In this document: piece after piece, positions 48,585-57,522 of the stretch | Layout: each line of letters opens with the position of its first letter | How positions within the stretch are numbered: position 1 is the stretch's first letter | Assembly (NCBI GenBank): GCA_040773385.1 | Contig: JAXGWH010000001.1 | Location: 1-64,000, forward strand | Direction: 5' to 3' | From: Aeriscardovia sp040773385 | GTDB lineage: Bacteria > Actinomycetota > Actinomycetes > Actinomycetales > Bifidobacteriaceae | DNA: 64,000 nucleotides | Program-made: the position numbers and the translations under genes | The notes under the pieces: generated by a model | Told to the model about the DNA's origin: nothing | Database searches by the model: none | The model's input: the letters and a program-made list of their open reading frames with translations, nothing else

Positions 48585-50861
48585 TCACTCGTTTTCCGCG
48601 CTGCCGGGTCCGTCCTGGCCGGTGACATTCGTTCCCACGATGTCAGGATCGGCATCGGCCTTTGCGCCGTCCGAGCCTGACTTCGTGCCGGAGGAACCGG
48701 AGGAGGCAGAGGAGCCGGATGTGCCCGAGGTCGACGCGCCGGCCGCAGCATTCGACGAACCGTTCGATGTGCCGTTCTGCGATGGCGTGGAGCCGGTCTT
48801 CCCGCTGCGCGGATGATCCGACGAATTGTCGAACAGGTACCCCTCGAACGTGTACTTGTACACGCGGAAGATGAGGTTCTTGCGCAGCCTCATCGTGTAC
48901 TGGGTGATGAGGTGTCCGCGCCTGTCATACACACCCCATGTGCCGGCCATGCCCGAATCCACCGGGCGCGTGCCGTCGAGCAGATTCTGCGCGCTGGAGA
49001 CCAGCCGCGAGTACGGCACGGCGATGCGTTCCACCTCCTGGACGGTCTTCTTTTTCTCGTTGATGAGATAGCGCTTGTAATAACTGGGCTCATCGGTCTC
49101 ATCGGAGCCGGCGTTGATGGTGGGGTCGGCCTTCTTCCAGTCATAGTCGGGCCGCGTGTTCGTCGAACCGTAGTTGTTGTCGAACATGTACAGGTAGTAG
49201 ATCCCGTCGTCCGGGTCCCCGTTTTCCTCCACCGTGACAGAATACTGGCCGCCATGGGTGCGGGCGTGCGCGTCGTCGAGCGTTGTACCGCTACCGTCCA
49301 CCTGGCGCAGCTGATACTTCTCATAGGCGGTGCCACGCCAGAAGCTGGGCGTGCCGAACATCCACACGATGCGCGGGCTGCCGGAGAGCACATGGTTGAT
49401 CTTGATCACCGTGCTCGTCTCGCGTGAGCTGAGGATGGCCGTATCGCTCTTGTCGTCGTAGGAGATGGTGTTGAGATGGAGCCAGTCCTTCTGCACGCCG
49501 TTGCCGCCGTCGGCCGAGGCCGCGTCCTTGGCACCGTTGTCCAGATCGGCGTCGCTCTCACCCGACGAGCTGGTCGTCTTGAGCCCCGAATCATTGTCCA
49601 CCGGCATGTCCTCGGCCTTTGACCCATTGGCAAAATCTGTGGCCGCGTGTGCTGTGGCGGACGAGTCGGTGGTGGCGAGCTTTGTGCGCGCGGCGTTGAT
49701 CTTCTTCTTGTTCTTGGCCAGCAGCTGGCTCGCCGACTCCGCGCTCTGGTAGAGGTTGGAGGCGATGGTGCTCGCCTCATAGCTCTTGAACATCTTCTTC
49801 AGATCGATCACACGGGTGATGTCGCCCGAGTCCTTGTCCAGCACGAGCAGCTTGTCCTGCACCGAGTCCGACTCATTGTCGGTGCCCAGAAGGATGGGTG
49901 TGCCGGTCTTGCTCATCGCATATCCGTGGTGGAGCAGGAAACGGGCGGGCAGCGTGTAGTTCTTCACCATGCGCCCCAGATAGTCGAGGCCCACGAGGTT
50001 GTGCACACCCGCGGAGAAGTACATGAGCCCGCCACGGAACAGCAGGCGGTGAGCGCGGTAGTTGAGCAGCGGCGTCTCGGTGCGCAGCACGCCGTAATTG
50101 TCGTAGAGGAACAGGTAGGCCTGCTCGTCATCATCGCTGTCGTTGCCCAGAATGGCGTAGAGCCCGTTCTCGAGGCGGGAATCCGTGTTCTTCTTCGTCA
50201 GTTTGACGCGCGGCTCGGTGGAGGCGAGCGTCTCATGCGTGCGCGAGGTGATGGTGGACGAGGTCTGCTCGCCCGACTTCGTGGTGGCGATGAGCGTGAC
50301 ATTGTTGACGTTGTTGGGCACCAGACCGATCACCTGGATCTCATGCGTGGTGGAGTAGGTCTGGGAGCCCTGATAGGCGGTGGCGGAGAAATCGGGGTAG
50401 CTGCCATTGCGGGCATGCACCCTGTAGGAGATCCTGGCGGGCTGATCGGTCTGGAAATACACGTAGAGCCCGGCGGTGTTCGTGCCGAAGGCGTTGCGGA
50501 TCACCAACGGGCTCGAGAGCGTCCAATGCTTCGACTGCTTCTGCTTCGTCACACGCGCCTGCGCGGCACTCTGATACTCGCTCGTATAAATGCGCTCGGT
50601 CTGTGAGGGCAGCCATGTCTGCCGGCTTGTCAGCTCCGCGCTCGTGGGCTCCACCACCGAGGTGAGCGGCACGATGATACCGAACAGCACGCACATCACG
50701 GCGGCGAGGATCGTGGAGACGATCCTACGACGACGTGTGCCGGCCTGTGGGGCCTGTGCGGACGCGGCATCCGTCCCACCGCTCTTGACGCCTCCGTCGG
50801 CGGCAGGGGTGGTGGGGGAGGAATCGACGTTGGGAGTGTCATCTGCGGCAGTGGGGGTCAT
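48585..50861 (-). CDS. Membrane-anchored arylsulfate sulfotransferase-like protein
   Basis: A 758-residue protein with ~45 polar N-terminal residues, a membrane helix (~46-68) and a large external part. It begins with the ASST N-terminal beta-sandwich (YTSEYQS...LYVYFQTDQPARISYRVHA...IQVIGLVP) followed by a beta-propeller with His-rich motifs: LHHGYAM, WLHLNTISYDD, THGGQYSV. ASST enzymes move sulfate between phenolic compounds through a histidine. A ~75-residue Lys/Ser/Asp-rich loop interrupts the propeller near 385-460, and the C-terminus is a Ser/Gly tail. Start at 50861; ribosome binding site weak. Confidence 0.82.
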   Translation of the reverse strand: MTPTAADDTPNVDSSPTTPAADGGVKSGGTDAASAQAPQAGTRRRRIVSTILAAVMCVLFGIIVPLTSVVEPTSAELTSRQTWLPSQTERIYTSEYQSAAQARVTKQKQSKHWTLSSPLVIRNAFGTNTAGLYVYFQTDQPARISYRVHARNGSYPDFSATAYQGSQTYSTTHEIQVIGLVPNNVNNVTLIATTKSGEQTSSTITSRTHETLASTEPRVKLTKKNTDSRLENGLYAILGNDSDDDEQAYLFLYDNYGVLRTETPLLNYRAHRLLFRGGLMYFSAGVHNLVGLDYLGRMVKNYTLPARFLLHHGYAMSKTGTPILLGTDNESDSVQDKLLVLDKDSGDITRVIDLKKMFKSYEASTIASNLYQSAESASQLLAKNKKKINAARTKLATTDSSATAHAATDFANGSKAEDMPVDNDSGLKTTSSSGESDADLDNGAKDAASADGGNGVQKDWLHLNTISYDDKSDTAILSSRETSTVIKINHVLSGSPRIVWMFGTPSFWRGTAYEKYQLRQVDGSGTTLDDAHARTHGGQYSVTVEENGDPDDGIYYLYMFDNNYGSTNTRPDYDWKKADPTINAGSDETDEPSYYKRYLINEKKKTVQEVERIAVPYSRLVSSAQNLLDGTRPVDSGMAGTWGVYDRRGHLITQYTMRLRKNLIFRVYKYTFEGYLFDNSSDHPRSGKTGSTPSQNGTSNGSSNAAAGASTSGTSGSSASSGSSGTKSGSDGAKADADPDIVGTNVTGQDGPGSAENE

Positions 50862-51086
50862 CGATGATCTTTCGGCTGCCCGCCTTCACCGGTGCATGCC
50901 CGGTGGGAAGAAAAGTCAGACCGCCCTGGGCACGGGAAACAGGCGGACCGGGCCGGGCCTCATGCCCGGACAGAGGGCAGTGTACATGGAAAACCTGAGA
51001 ATGCGCGGCTAAACTTTTCGCACCATGCCCGAAGCCCCCTCATCCACGTAAAATCAATGCCGGAACACACTGCGGGGGAGGGGCAG

Positions 51087-51812
51087 ATGGCACGACTGAT
51101 ACAGCAGGCACTCTTCGATCTGCCGGAAAACACGTCTGCACGCAACCGTCCGGACGCGTCGCGACACGACAAAAAGCCCGCCCCGGTATCCGTGCCGCAC
51201 CGACAGACGAGCAAACGCGCCACCGCTGATCAGGACACGAAGCAGGATGCGACAGAAGTCGGGACGCACGCCAAACAGGCGCGTGCACGGAGCCGGATTG
51301 AACGCTTCCTGGCCGAGAAGATGACGAGCAGCCAGGGCCAGACCGCCTCCGCGCAGGCACGGGTCCGGCTCGAACAGGAGTACACCACAGATCTGCTCGA
51401 CGGACAGCCGCTCACGGCCGCGGACCCCACAGAACACGGTGCGGCCGGCGACGACGGATCGTCGGGCCTGACCACGCGGTCCACCGACGCGAAGGCCGAC
51501 AGACAGGCCCGCTGGCAGATCCTGCCCGGCGCCCTCAGCCTCGCGCTCGCCGATTACCCGCCCGACCTCTTGTTCACCCGTGGCTTCTGGCGGCGGCTGC
51601 GCGAGCTGGTCGGCCGGCACGAGGTCTGTTTCGCGCCCGACTGCCGGCCGCTTCTGGAACGCTCAGGACTCTTCGATCTCCGCGCTCCGAAAGTCTTCGG
51701 CACGGCGCCGATCCGGGTGGAGACGTCTGTCGACCCGTCGGTGCCCACCGGCGATGGTGACCGGTCACTGGTGGATCTGATGCGGTTTATGCGCGACGCC
51801 GGCGGATTCTGA
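51087..51812 (+). CDS. Conserved-looking protein of unknown function
   Basis: A 241-residue protein I do not recognise. The N-terminal 20 residues (MARLIQQALFDLPENTSARN) and the C-terminal ~90 (WQILPGALSLALADYPPDLLFTRGFWRRLRELVG...CFAPDCRPLLERSGLFDL) look folded; the middle is polar, Gln/Asp/Thr-rich and low in complexity. No signal peptide or membrane segment. The ATG at 51087 follows GGGGGAGGGG; an ATG at 51057 is in frame. Its 3' end overlaps the convergent Vsr relic by 48 bases. The position next to a Vsr gene suggests a restriction or mobile context, which is inference. Confidence 0.55.
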   Translation: MARLIQQALFDLPENTSARNRPDASRHDKKPAPVSVPHRQTSKRATADQDTKQDATEVGTHAKQARARSRIERFLAEKMTSSQGQTASAQARVRLEQEYTTDLLDGQPLTAADPTEHGAAGDDGSSGLTTRSTDAKADRQARWQILPGALSLALADYPPDLLFTRGFWRRLRELVGRHEVCFAPDCRPLLERSGLFDLRAPKVFGTAPIRVETSVDPSVPTGDGDRSLVDLMRFMRDAGGF

Positions 51813-52259
51813 GGCAACGCCGGCTGTGGCTCGATTGATCGCCGCAAGGACCTGCCCGACACAGGCATCCTGTTCGCGGCTGACCTGGCGGCCCCAGAAA
51901 CGGATCACCGTCCAGCCGAGGTCTTTGAGCCTCTGCTCGTCACGACGGTCGCGCGCCATATTCCGCTCGATCTTGGTGATCCAGAAATCCCGGTGGGATT
52001 TGATGTCGTCCTTGCGCTCGTCTCACTCATAGCCGTGCCAGAATTCACCGTCCACGAAGACGGCGATCTTGTATTTCGTGATGGTGATATCCGGGCTTCC
52101 CGGCAGGGAGCGCAGATCCCGCCTGTAACGCACTCCTCTCGCCCAGAGGGCATGGGCGAACTCATCCTCGACCAGGCTGTGGCCATGGGATTGACGGCGC
52201 ATATTCTTGCGGACGGCGGGGGAGACGGGCTCAATCTTCGTCGACTGTGTCTGTCCCAT
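51765..52259 (-). pseudogene. vsr: Vsr-type very short patch repair endonuclease, broken by an in-frame stop
   Basis: Vsr cuts next to T:G mismatches made by deamination of 5-methylcytosine. The frame from 52259 shows the Vsr start (NMRRQSHGHSLVEDEF, ALWARGVRYRRDLRSLPGSPDITITKYKIAVFVDGEFWHGYE) with the catalytic Asp and the FWHG motif. A TGA at 52023-52025 follows; the same frame continues with DERKDDIKSHRDFWITKIERN, MARDRRDEQRLKDLGWTVIRFWG and ends at 51765. Apart from this one nonsense codon the protein would be about 164 residues. No cytosine methyltransferase gene is close. The stop-containing frame lies just downstream of the 3' end of tRNA-Arg. Confidence 0.88.
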
Positions 52260-52275
52260 CGCACTTCCTTCAGAG

Positions 52276-52348
52276 TGCCCCGGATGCGATTCGAACGCAC
52301 GACACCCGCTTTAGGAGAGCGGTGCTCTATCCACTGAGCTACCGAGGC
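52276..52348 (-). tRNA. tRNA-Arg (anticodon CCU)
   Basis: On the - strand the sequence folds as a full tRNA: acceptor GCCUCGG / CCGGGGC, D arm GCUC...GAGC, anticodon stem CCGCU/AGCGG with loop CUCCUAA (anticodon CCU, bases 52313-52315), and T arm GUGCG-UUCGAAU-CGCAU. The discriminator base is A; CCA is not encoded. It reads AGG, a rare codon in this GC-rich genome. The Vsr relic starts 17 bases beyond its 3' end. Confidence 0.95.
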
Positions 52349-52433
52349 TGACCGAACCCACCTTACACTCCCGGTATCCTTCTTCGCTCGCACCGCGTAA
52401 TCTTGACGTTGTCCATCGTCAAAGGGGATTCCT

Positions 52434-53999
52434 ATGAGTCAGGCTGCGGCAAAAACGGACAGTGAGGATCGTGCGCCGTCCATCGAGCGGGCAGGCAAGC
52501 ACAAGTGGGGTTACAACGTCGCCCAGGTCGATGAGTTCCTTGACCGCACCCACACGCTCTACGAGTCCGACACCCCCATGCTCAACCAGGAGGACATCCA
52601 GCTCGCCAGCTTCGATCTGGAAAAAGACGGCTATGTGATCTCCCAGGTCGACGCCGTGCTCATCCGCCTCGAAAAGGCCGTGGTCGACAAGCGCACGCAA
52701 TACGCCCTGTCCACCACCGGGCAGGACGCGTGGCAGGATGATCTCCTCGCGCTGGCCCGCACGCTCCAGGAGCGTGCCGAGGCGCCGGAAAAGCAGCGTT
52801 TCTCCCGTGGGACCCACCATCAGCCCTCCTATGACGTGCGTCAGGTGGATCAGATCGTGGCCCAGTCGTGGACGCACATCGCCCGCGTCATCGGCATCAC
52901 CACCTCCCTCCAGCCGGCCGAGGGTTCCCAGGAGATCAGCGCCCAGCGCGTCTCCAATGTGATCTTCACCCAGCGCAAGGGGCGCCACGGCTACAGCGAG
53001 GCCTCGGTGGACGCCTACCTCAACCGGTGCGTCCAGGTCCTCACCCGCATCGAATCATACGGGCGTGTGGCGGGCCGGCCCCTCCAGCCCTTCGACACGG
53101 CTGACGGCGTCGCTTTCCCGTCCCCGCAGGCCCGGCAGACGGTCACGGCCGCCGTCAGCCCCGCGCAATCGGCGCCGGCATCGTCAGCCGCTGCCGGTAC
53201 CGGCTCGGCGAGGCCGACGATCAGCTTCGACGGTCCCTCGCCCGTGCCACGGCAGGGCGATCAGGTGCCCGAGGCGTTCTCCCCGATTCCTGCTCCTTCT
53301 GCCCGGCCGGTGGAACAGGGCATGGCGCAGGACACGCAGTCACAGGACGGCGGCTGGGGTTCTGCCGGCCTTGCCTCCCTCGTGTCCGTGCCGAATCAGG
53401 ACGCTTCCTCCCCGACAGAGGAGGGCCAGGCCGATTCCGCGACATCCGTCCTCTCCCATCCGGCCTCGCCGGCAGTCCCCGCATCAGCGGTTGCTCCGGA
53501 CCATGCCCCGGCCGGCGGTGATCACGATGAGGCCGATGCACGGCAAGATGCCTCGGCCACCACGACGATCAGCCCGGACGGGATTTTCGCCTCACAGCAT
53601 CCGGCCGCCGCGTCCTTCCACGACAATCCGGACAAAACCACGGCGCCGATGCCCGAACAGCCGCGGCAGGACGCGGCCGTGAGGCCGGGGCGGCAGGAGC
53701 CGGAGACGGCACCGTCGCAGCAGCTATCGCAGCAGATCTATAGCGATCTGCCCGCCGTTCCCGCGCCGTCCGCCGATAACTCGAAGGATTCCGCCGCCTC
53801 CGACGCGAGTTATATCTCCTCGCTGCTCAACACATCCGTCGCCTCCACGGGCTCGTTCGAGATCCCCGACCTCACCTTCCCCTCCGCGGCAGGCCGACAT
53901 GACACGAACAGGTCTGAGACGGACGACCGTACGGATCCGCACGCCGCAGCCGAGAGCGGAAAGGACGGCGCCGACCACAACGGGGACGAGTCCGAGTGA
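52434..53999 (+). CDS. Protein with repeated DivIVA-like motifs and long disordered tail
   Basis: A 521-residue protein. The first ~215 residues contain four short units of the DivIVA N-terminal kind: GYNVAQVDEFLDR (~26), GYVISQVDAVLIRLE (~65), YDVRQVDQIVAQS (~130) and GYSEASVDAYLNRCVQVLTRIE (~187). The remaining ~300 residues are Pro/Ala/Ser/Gln/Asp-rich and probably disordered. DivIVA/Wag31 proteins mark curved membrane and growth poles in actinobacteria; this one lacks the long coiled coil of Wag31, so it is a relative rather than an orthologue. The ATG at 52434 follows AAAGGGG. It overlaps the next gene by 4 bases (GTGA). Confidence 0.8.
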   Translation: MSQAAAKTDSEDRAPSIERAGKHKWGYNVAQVDEFLDRTHTLYESDTPMLNQEDIQLASFDLEKDGYVISQVDAVLIRLEKAVVDKRTQYALSTTGQDAWQDDLLALARTLQERAEAPEKQRFSRGTHHQPSYDVRQVDQIVAQSWTHIARVIGITTSLQPAEGSQEISAQRVSNVIFTQRKGRHGYSEASVDAYLNRCVQVLTRIESYGRVAGRPLQPFDTADGVAFPSPQARQTVTAAVSPAQSAPASSAAAGTGSARPTISFDGPSPVPRQGDQVPEAFSPIPAPSARPVEQGMAQDTQSQDGGWGSAGLASLVSVPNQDASSPTEEGQADSATSVLSHPASPAVPASAVAPDHAPAGGDHDEADARQDASATTTISPDGIFASQHPAAASFHDNPDKTTAPMPEQPRQDAAVRPGRQEPETAPSQQLSQQIYSDLPAVPAPSADNSKDSAASDASYISSLLNTSVASTGSFEIPDLTFPSAAGRHDTNRSETDDRTDPHAAAESGKDGADHNGDESE

Positions 54000-55843
54000 G
54001 CCGACGACTCTTCCACCGGGCAGGTCATGACACCGCGGTCGACCCGTCGGCCGTCAGCGGGCAGGAGGCGTGGATCGCACGCCATCGCGTCATCTCCTCC
54101 ATCCCCGTGTTCTTCCTGCTGCTCGCACTGTTCTCCGGCATCTCCGCCGCCACGAACGAACAGTGGGACCTGCACCCCTATGACCGCACGATGGAATCCG
54201 TGCAGCACACCACCTCCGTGCGGTTCGAACCGCAGAAAGGTTCGGTCAACTGCCCCACCTCGGCACAGGCGCAGAAACAACAGGGTGGCCTGTGTGGCAT
54301 GGCGGACACCACCGGCCGCTATAAAATCCGCGAGCGGCACACCAGCCTGACCGTCACACAGCCGTCCACCGGCAAAAAACAAAAGCTCGACGTGCTCATC
54401 CGCGAGCCCATCGGCTACAAAGGCAAGGCACCCGGCATCCTCTTCCTGCACGGCATCGGCACGTACGGCACCGAGGCGTTCGGCGACATCGCCGTCCCGT
54501 TCGCCTCCGCCGGCTATGTGACAATGGTCACCGACAAACCCGTATGGGACACCACCGTGGTCAACCACGATTATCCCGCCGAGGCGAATGCCGACGTGGC
54601 CGCGCTCAACCTGCTGCGCCGCCAGAAGAGCGTCGAACCCGGCAAAGTCGGCATCTACGCCACGAGCGAGTCAGGCTACGTGACCCCCTACATGCTGCGT
54701 GACGATCACAACATCGACTTCCAGATCTTTCTCTCACCCATGCTGTTCTCCCCGCGCAAGGCACTGGGATTCTTCGTGAGCGAGGACTTCTCCATCGTCG
54801 GGGCCAACCCCGGCTACCAGGGCTTTATCCGCCGGGCCATGTCCATCGACCTCGAGGTGTTCGGGCTGCACAACTTCGGCATCGACCCCATCGACAAAAA
54901 CTCTTTCTCCATCCCCACCTTCCTCGCCCTTGGCTCCAAGGACGTGATGACCGCGCACGTGGACGGTGTCCAGAGGGTGATGCGCCTGGCCCGTGGCAGC
55001 GGCAACAACAATTTCGTCATCCGCGACTATGCGCTTGCCAACCATGTGATGCGCATCGGCAACGAGGAGGACGGCAACACCCGTTACGCCGACCACATGG
55101 TGGACGACGTGATCGCCTGGTCCAACGGCATCGTGCGCAGCCGGAAGCAGGTGGCCCAACGCGTGGCCGGCGTGGACCTCTACCAGGCCATCAGCCTGCC
55201 TCAGGACGTGCACAAGAAGACCGGCCAGACCGTGTACATGGTCGTCCTGCACGTGCTCCTGCTGCTCGCCCTGCTCGTCACGCTCGTGTTCACCATCGCC
55301 CTGCTCGGACGGGATCTGGGCCGGCGGCTGCGGCACAGGCCCCACGAGCGGCTGTTCAAAAACGGGTTCGGACCCACGCTTCTGGCCATGGGCTTCATCA
55401 CCGTGCTCGCGCTCTTCCTGTTCGCCGACGGCCTGGCCGAGGTGGTGCTGCGCGTGGTCAACCTCTGTTACGGCGCCGCCCCGCAGGACCCCGGCTTCAT
55501 CGGCTGGAGCTGGTACGTGATCGTGGCCGGCTGCATCCTCGTGGTGTGGACGTGGGCCAGGGTGCTCACCCAGATGCTCGTCGTCGGCCTGCGCAACACG
55601 CACGAGCGGCGTGTGGAGGCCCACCGCCTCGCCACTCGCCTCGTGCATGCCGGCGCCGCCCCGGACACGGTGAGCGAGCACGCGCTGCGCCGCAGGCTCG
55701 CCCGAAGGCGCCGCGAGGGCGACTGGGACAGTCGTCACCTCTTCACCCGCTCCCCGCTGGGCACCGCCTACGCGTGCGTGGTCTCGGCCACCATGGTGCT
55801 CGTCCTCCTCTTCTTCGCGTTCTGGGGGGCGTTCGTCTTCTGA
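53996..55843 (+). CDS. Membrane protein with alpha/beta-hydrolase domain
   Basis: A 615-residue protein: membrane helix at ~35-55, a long external region with an alpha/beta-hydrolase (dienelactone-hydrolase-like) fold (GILFLHGIGTYGTEAF with the oxyanion HG; nucleophile elbow IYATSESGYV; LALGSKDVM; a later His in ALANHVMRIG), then at least four membrane helices (~415-435, ~460-480, ~500-520, ~590-612). The elbow is not the classical GxSxG. Similar proteins stand before recO in bifidobacteria as I recall; the substrate is unknown. It begins with GTG at 53996 and ends overlapping recO by one base. Confidence 0.75.
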   Translation: MSRRLFHRAGHDTAVDPSAVSGQEAWIARHRVISSIPVFFLLLALFSGISAATNEQWDLHPYDRTMESVQHTTSVRFEPQKGSVNCPTSAQAQKQQGGLCGMADTTGRYKIRERHTSLTVTQPSTGKKQKLDVLIREPIGYKGKAPGILFLHGIGTYGTEAFGDIAVPFASAGYVTMVTDKPVWDTTVVNHDYPAEANADVAALNLLRRQKSVEPGKVGIYATSESGYVTPYMLRDDHNIDFQIFLSPMLFSPRKALGFFVSEDFSIVGANPGYQGFIRRAMSIDLEVFGLHNFGIDPIDKNSFSIPTFLALGSKDVMTAHVDGVQRVMRLARGSGNNNFVIRDYALANHVMRIGNEEDGNTRYADHMVDDVIAWSNGIVRSRKQVAQRVAGVDLYQAISLPQDVHKKTGQTVYMVVLHVLLLLALLVTLVFTIALLGRDLGRRLRHRPHERLFKNGFGPTLLAMGFITVLALFLFADGLAEVVLRVVNLCYGAAPQDPGFIGWSWYVIVAGCILVVWTWARVLTQMLVVGLRNTHERRVEAHRLATRLVHAGAAPDTVSEHALRRRLARRRREGDWDSRHLFTRSPLGTAYACVVSATMVLVLLFFAFWGAFVF

Positions 55844-56580
55844 TGCCCGTCTACAGCGATGAGGCCGTGGTGCTGCGCACCACCAGGCTGGGGGAGGCCG
55901 ACCGGATCGTCACGCTCCTGAGCGCCGGGCACGGCAAGATCCGCGCCGTCGTCAAAGGCGTGCGCCGGCCCCGCTCACGCTTCGGCGCCCGCCTCGAACC
56001 GTTCATGCGCTGCCGCCTGCAGCTGTTCGCCGGCCGCTCCGACCTGCAGATCGTCACCCAGGCCGTGGAGGTGAGCGCCTACGCCCGGTCCATCGCCGCC
56101 GACTACAGCCGCTACGTGGCCGCCAGCCTCATGTGCGAGACGGCCGACAAGCTCATCGCCGACGACTCCGGCCCCCAGCCCGCCCACTACCGGCTGCTCA
56201 TCGGTGCCCTCGCCGCGCTCGCCTCCGGCCGGCTCGCCCCGTGGCAGGCGGCACAGTCGTACGAGCTGCGCGCCCTCGCCCAGGAAGGCTGGCGGCCGCG
56301 CCTTTCCACCTGCGTGGTGTGCGGCAAAGGCGAGCCCGAGCGCGACCTCGCCTTCTTCTCTGTGCCGCTGGGCGGGATGGTGTGCACGCTCGACCAGCCG
56401 GGCCTCGCCGCGCAGGCCCGGCCCCTCTCGCGCCAGGGACGCGGGGCGCTCACCGCGCTGCTGCTGGGCGACTGGGCGCACTGCCCGCGCCAGGAGAACC
56501 ACCAGGTCACCGCGCTCGTGGAGGAATGGACACAGTACTACCTCGAGCGCCCCCTCCATTCGGCACGATTGCTAGATTGA
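55843..56580 (+). CDS. recO: DNA repair protein RecO
   Basis: RecO works with RecR and RecF to load RecA on single-stranded DNA. The 245-residue protein starts with the N-terminal OB fold (YSDEAVVLRTTRLGEADRIVTLL, then GKIRAVVKGVRRPRSRFGARLEPF) and continues with the helical domain and a partial zinc site (CVVCGKG...CTLDQPG). The ATG overlaps the TGA of the hydrolase gene by one base. The uppS gene follows 5 bases after its stop; this pairing is common in actinobacteria. Confidence 0.96.
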   Translation: MPVYSDEAVVLRTTRLGEADRIVTLLSAGHGKIRAVVKGVRRPRSRFGARLEPFMRCRLQLFAGRSDLQIVTQAVEVSAYARSIAADYSRYVAASLMCETADKLIADDSGPQPAHYRLLIGALAALASGRLAPWQAAQSYELRALAQEGWRPRLSTCVVCGKGEPERDLAFFSVPLGGMVCTLDQPGLAAQARPLSRQGRGALTALLLGDWAHCPRQENHQVTALVEEWTQYYLERPLHSARLLD

Positions 56581-56585
56581 GCCGT

Positions 56586-57416
56586 ATGGCTTCGCGTTTC
56601 CAGTCGTACACCGCCCCGAAGGCGCTCTCCTCACCGTTCGCCGGCTATGATCCCACCAGTCTCGACATCCCGGCCGCCCCCTTCTCCGACCCGTCGATCA
56701 TCCCGGATTTCTCGCACATGAACGTGCCCCGGCACATCGGCTTCATCATGGACGGAAACGGCCGCTGGGCCAAAAAACGCGGGCTCGTGCGCACCGAGGG
56801 GCACAAGGCCGCCGAACCGGTCGTCTTCGACATCATCGCCGGGGCCATCGAGGCGGGCGTGCGCTACCTGAGCCTGTACACCTTCTCCACCGAGAACTGG
56901 AACCGCTCGCCCCAGGAAGTGCACTTCCTCATGGGCTTCTCGCGCGACATCATCCGCCGGCGCATCGATCAGATGAACGCCTGGGGCGTGCGCGTGCGGT
57001 GGGCGGGACGGCGCCCGCGCCTGTGGAAGTCCGTCATCGACGAGCTGGAGCGCGCCGAGCGCATCACCCGCCACAACACTGTGATCGACGTCGTGTTCTG
57101 CATCAACTACGGCGGCCGGGCCGAGATCGCCGACGCCGCCGCCCGCATCGCCGAGCAGGTGCGCGACGGCAGGCTTTCGGGCAAACGCATCGGCGAGAAG
57201 ACCATCGGCGAGAATCTCTACAATCCCGACATCCCCGACGTCGACCTCGTGGTGCGCACCTCCGGCGAACAGCGCACCTCCAACTTCCTCATCTGGGAGG
57301 CCGCCTACGCGGAGTATGACTTCGTGCCCGAGCTGTTCCCCGACTGCTCTCGGCAGGTGCTCTGGCGCGCCATCAAGGACTATTCGGGCCGCCACCGCCG
57401 CTTCGGCACCGCGTGA
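56586..57416 (+). CDS. uppS: Isoprenyl transferase (undecaprenyl/decaprenyl diphosphate synthase)
   Basis: UppS makes the long-chain polyprenyl diphosphate that carries cell-wall precursors. The 276-residue cis-prenyltransferase has the catalytic Asp in HIGFIMDGNGRWAKKRG (~53), the LSLYTFSTENWNRS region, and the RTSGEQRTSNFLIWEAAYAEY signature (~227). About 45 N-terminal residues precede the conserved core. Its chain length cannot be read. The ATG at 56586 follows recO so closely that coupling is likely. Confidence 0.96.
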   Translation: MASRFQSYTAPKALSSPFAGYDPTSLDIPAAPFSDPSIIPDFSHMNVPRHIGFIMDGNGRWAKKRGLVRTEGHKAAEPVVFDIIAGAIEAGVRYLSLYTFSTENWNRSPQEVHFLMGFSRDIIRRRIDQMNAWGVRVRWAGRRPRLWKSVIDELERAERITRHNTVIDVVFCINYGGRAEIADAAARIAEQVRDGRLSGKRIGEKTIGENLYNPDIPDVDLVVRTSGEQRTSNFLIWEAAYAEYDFVPELFPDCSRQVLWRAIKDYSGRHRRFGTA

Positions 57417-57522
57417 GGGCGAATGTTTCACAGACGTGATCGCACGGCGCAGACGGAGGTAGCCTAGGGAGCAACGCCGCCACCGCACGCAACCGGCGGC
57501 GGGACGGCAGGAAAGGATCCCC

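Noticed and set aside
52023..52025. Selenocysteine codon in the Vsr gene
   Set aside because: Vsr families have no selenocysteine at this place and no SECIS-like hairpin is evident after the TGA; a nonsense mutation is simpler.
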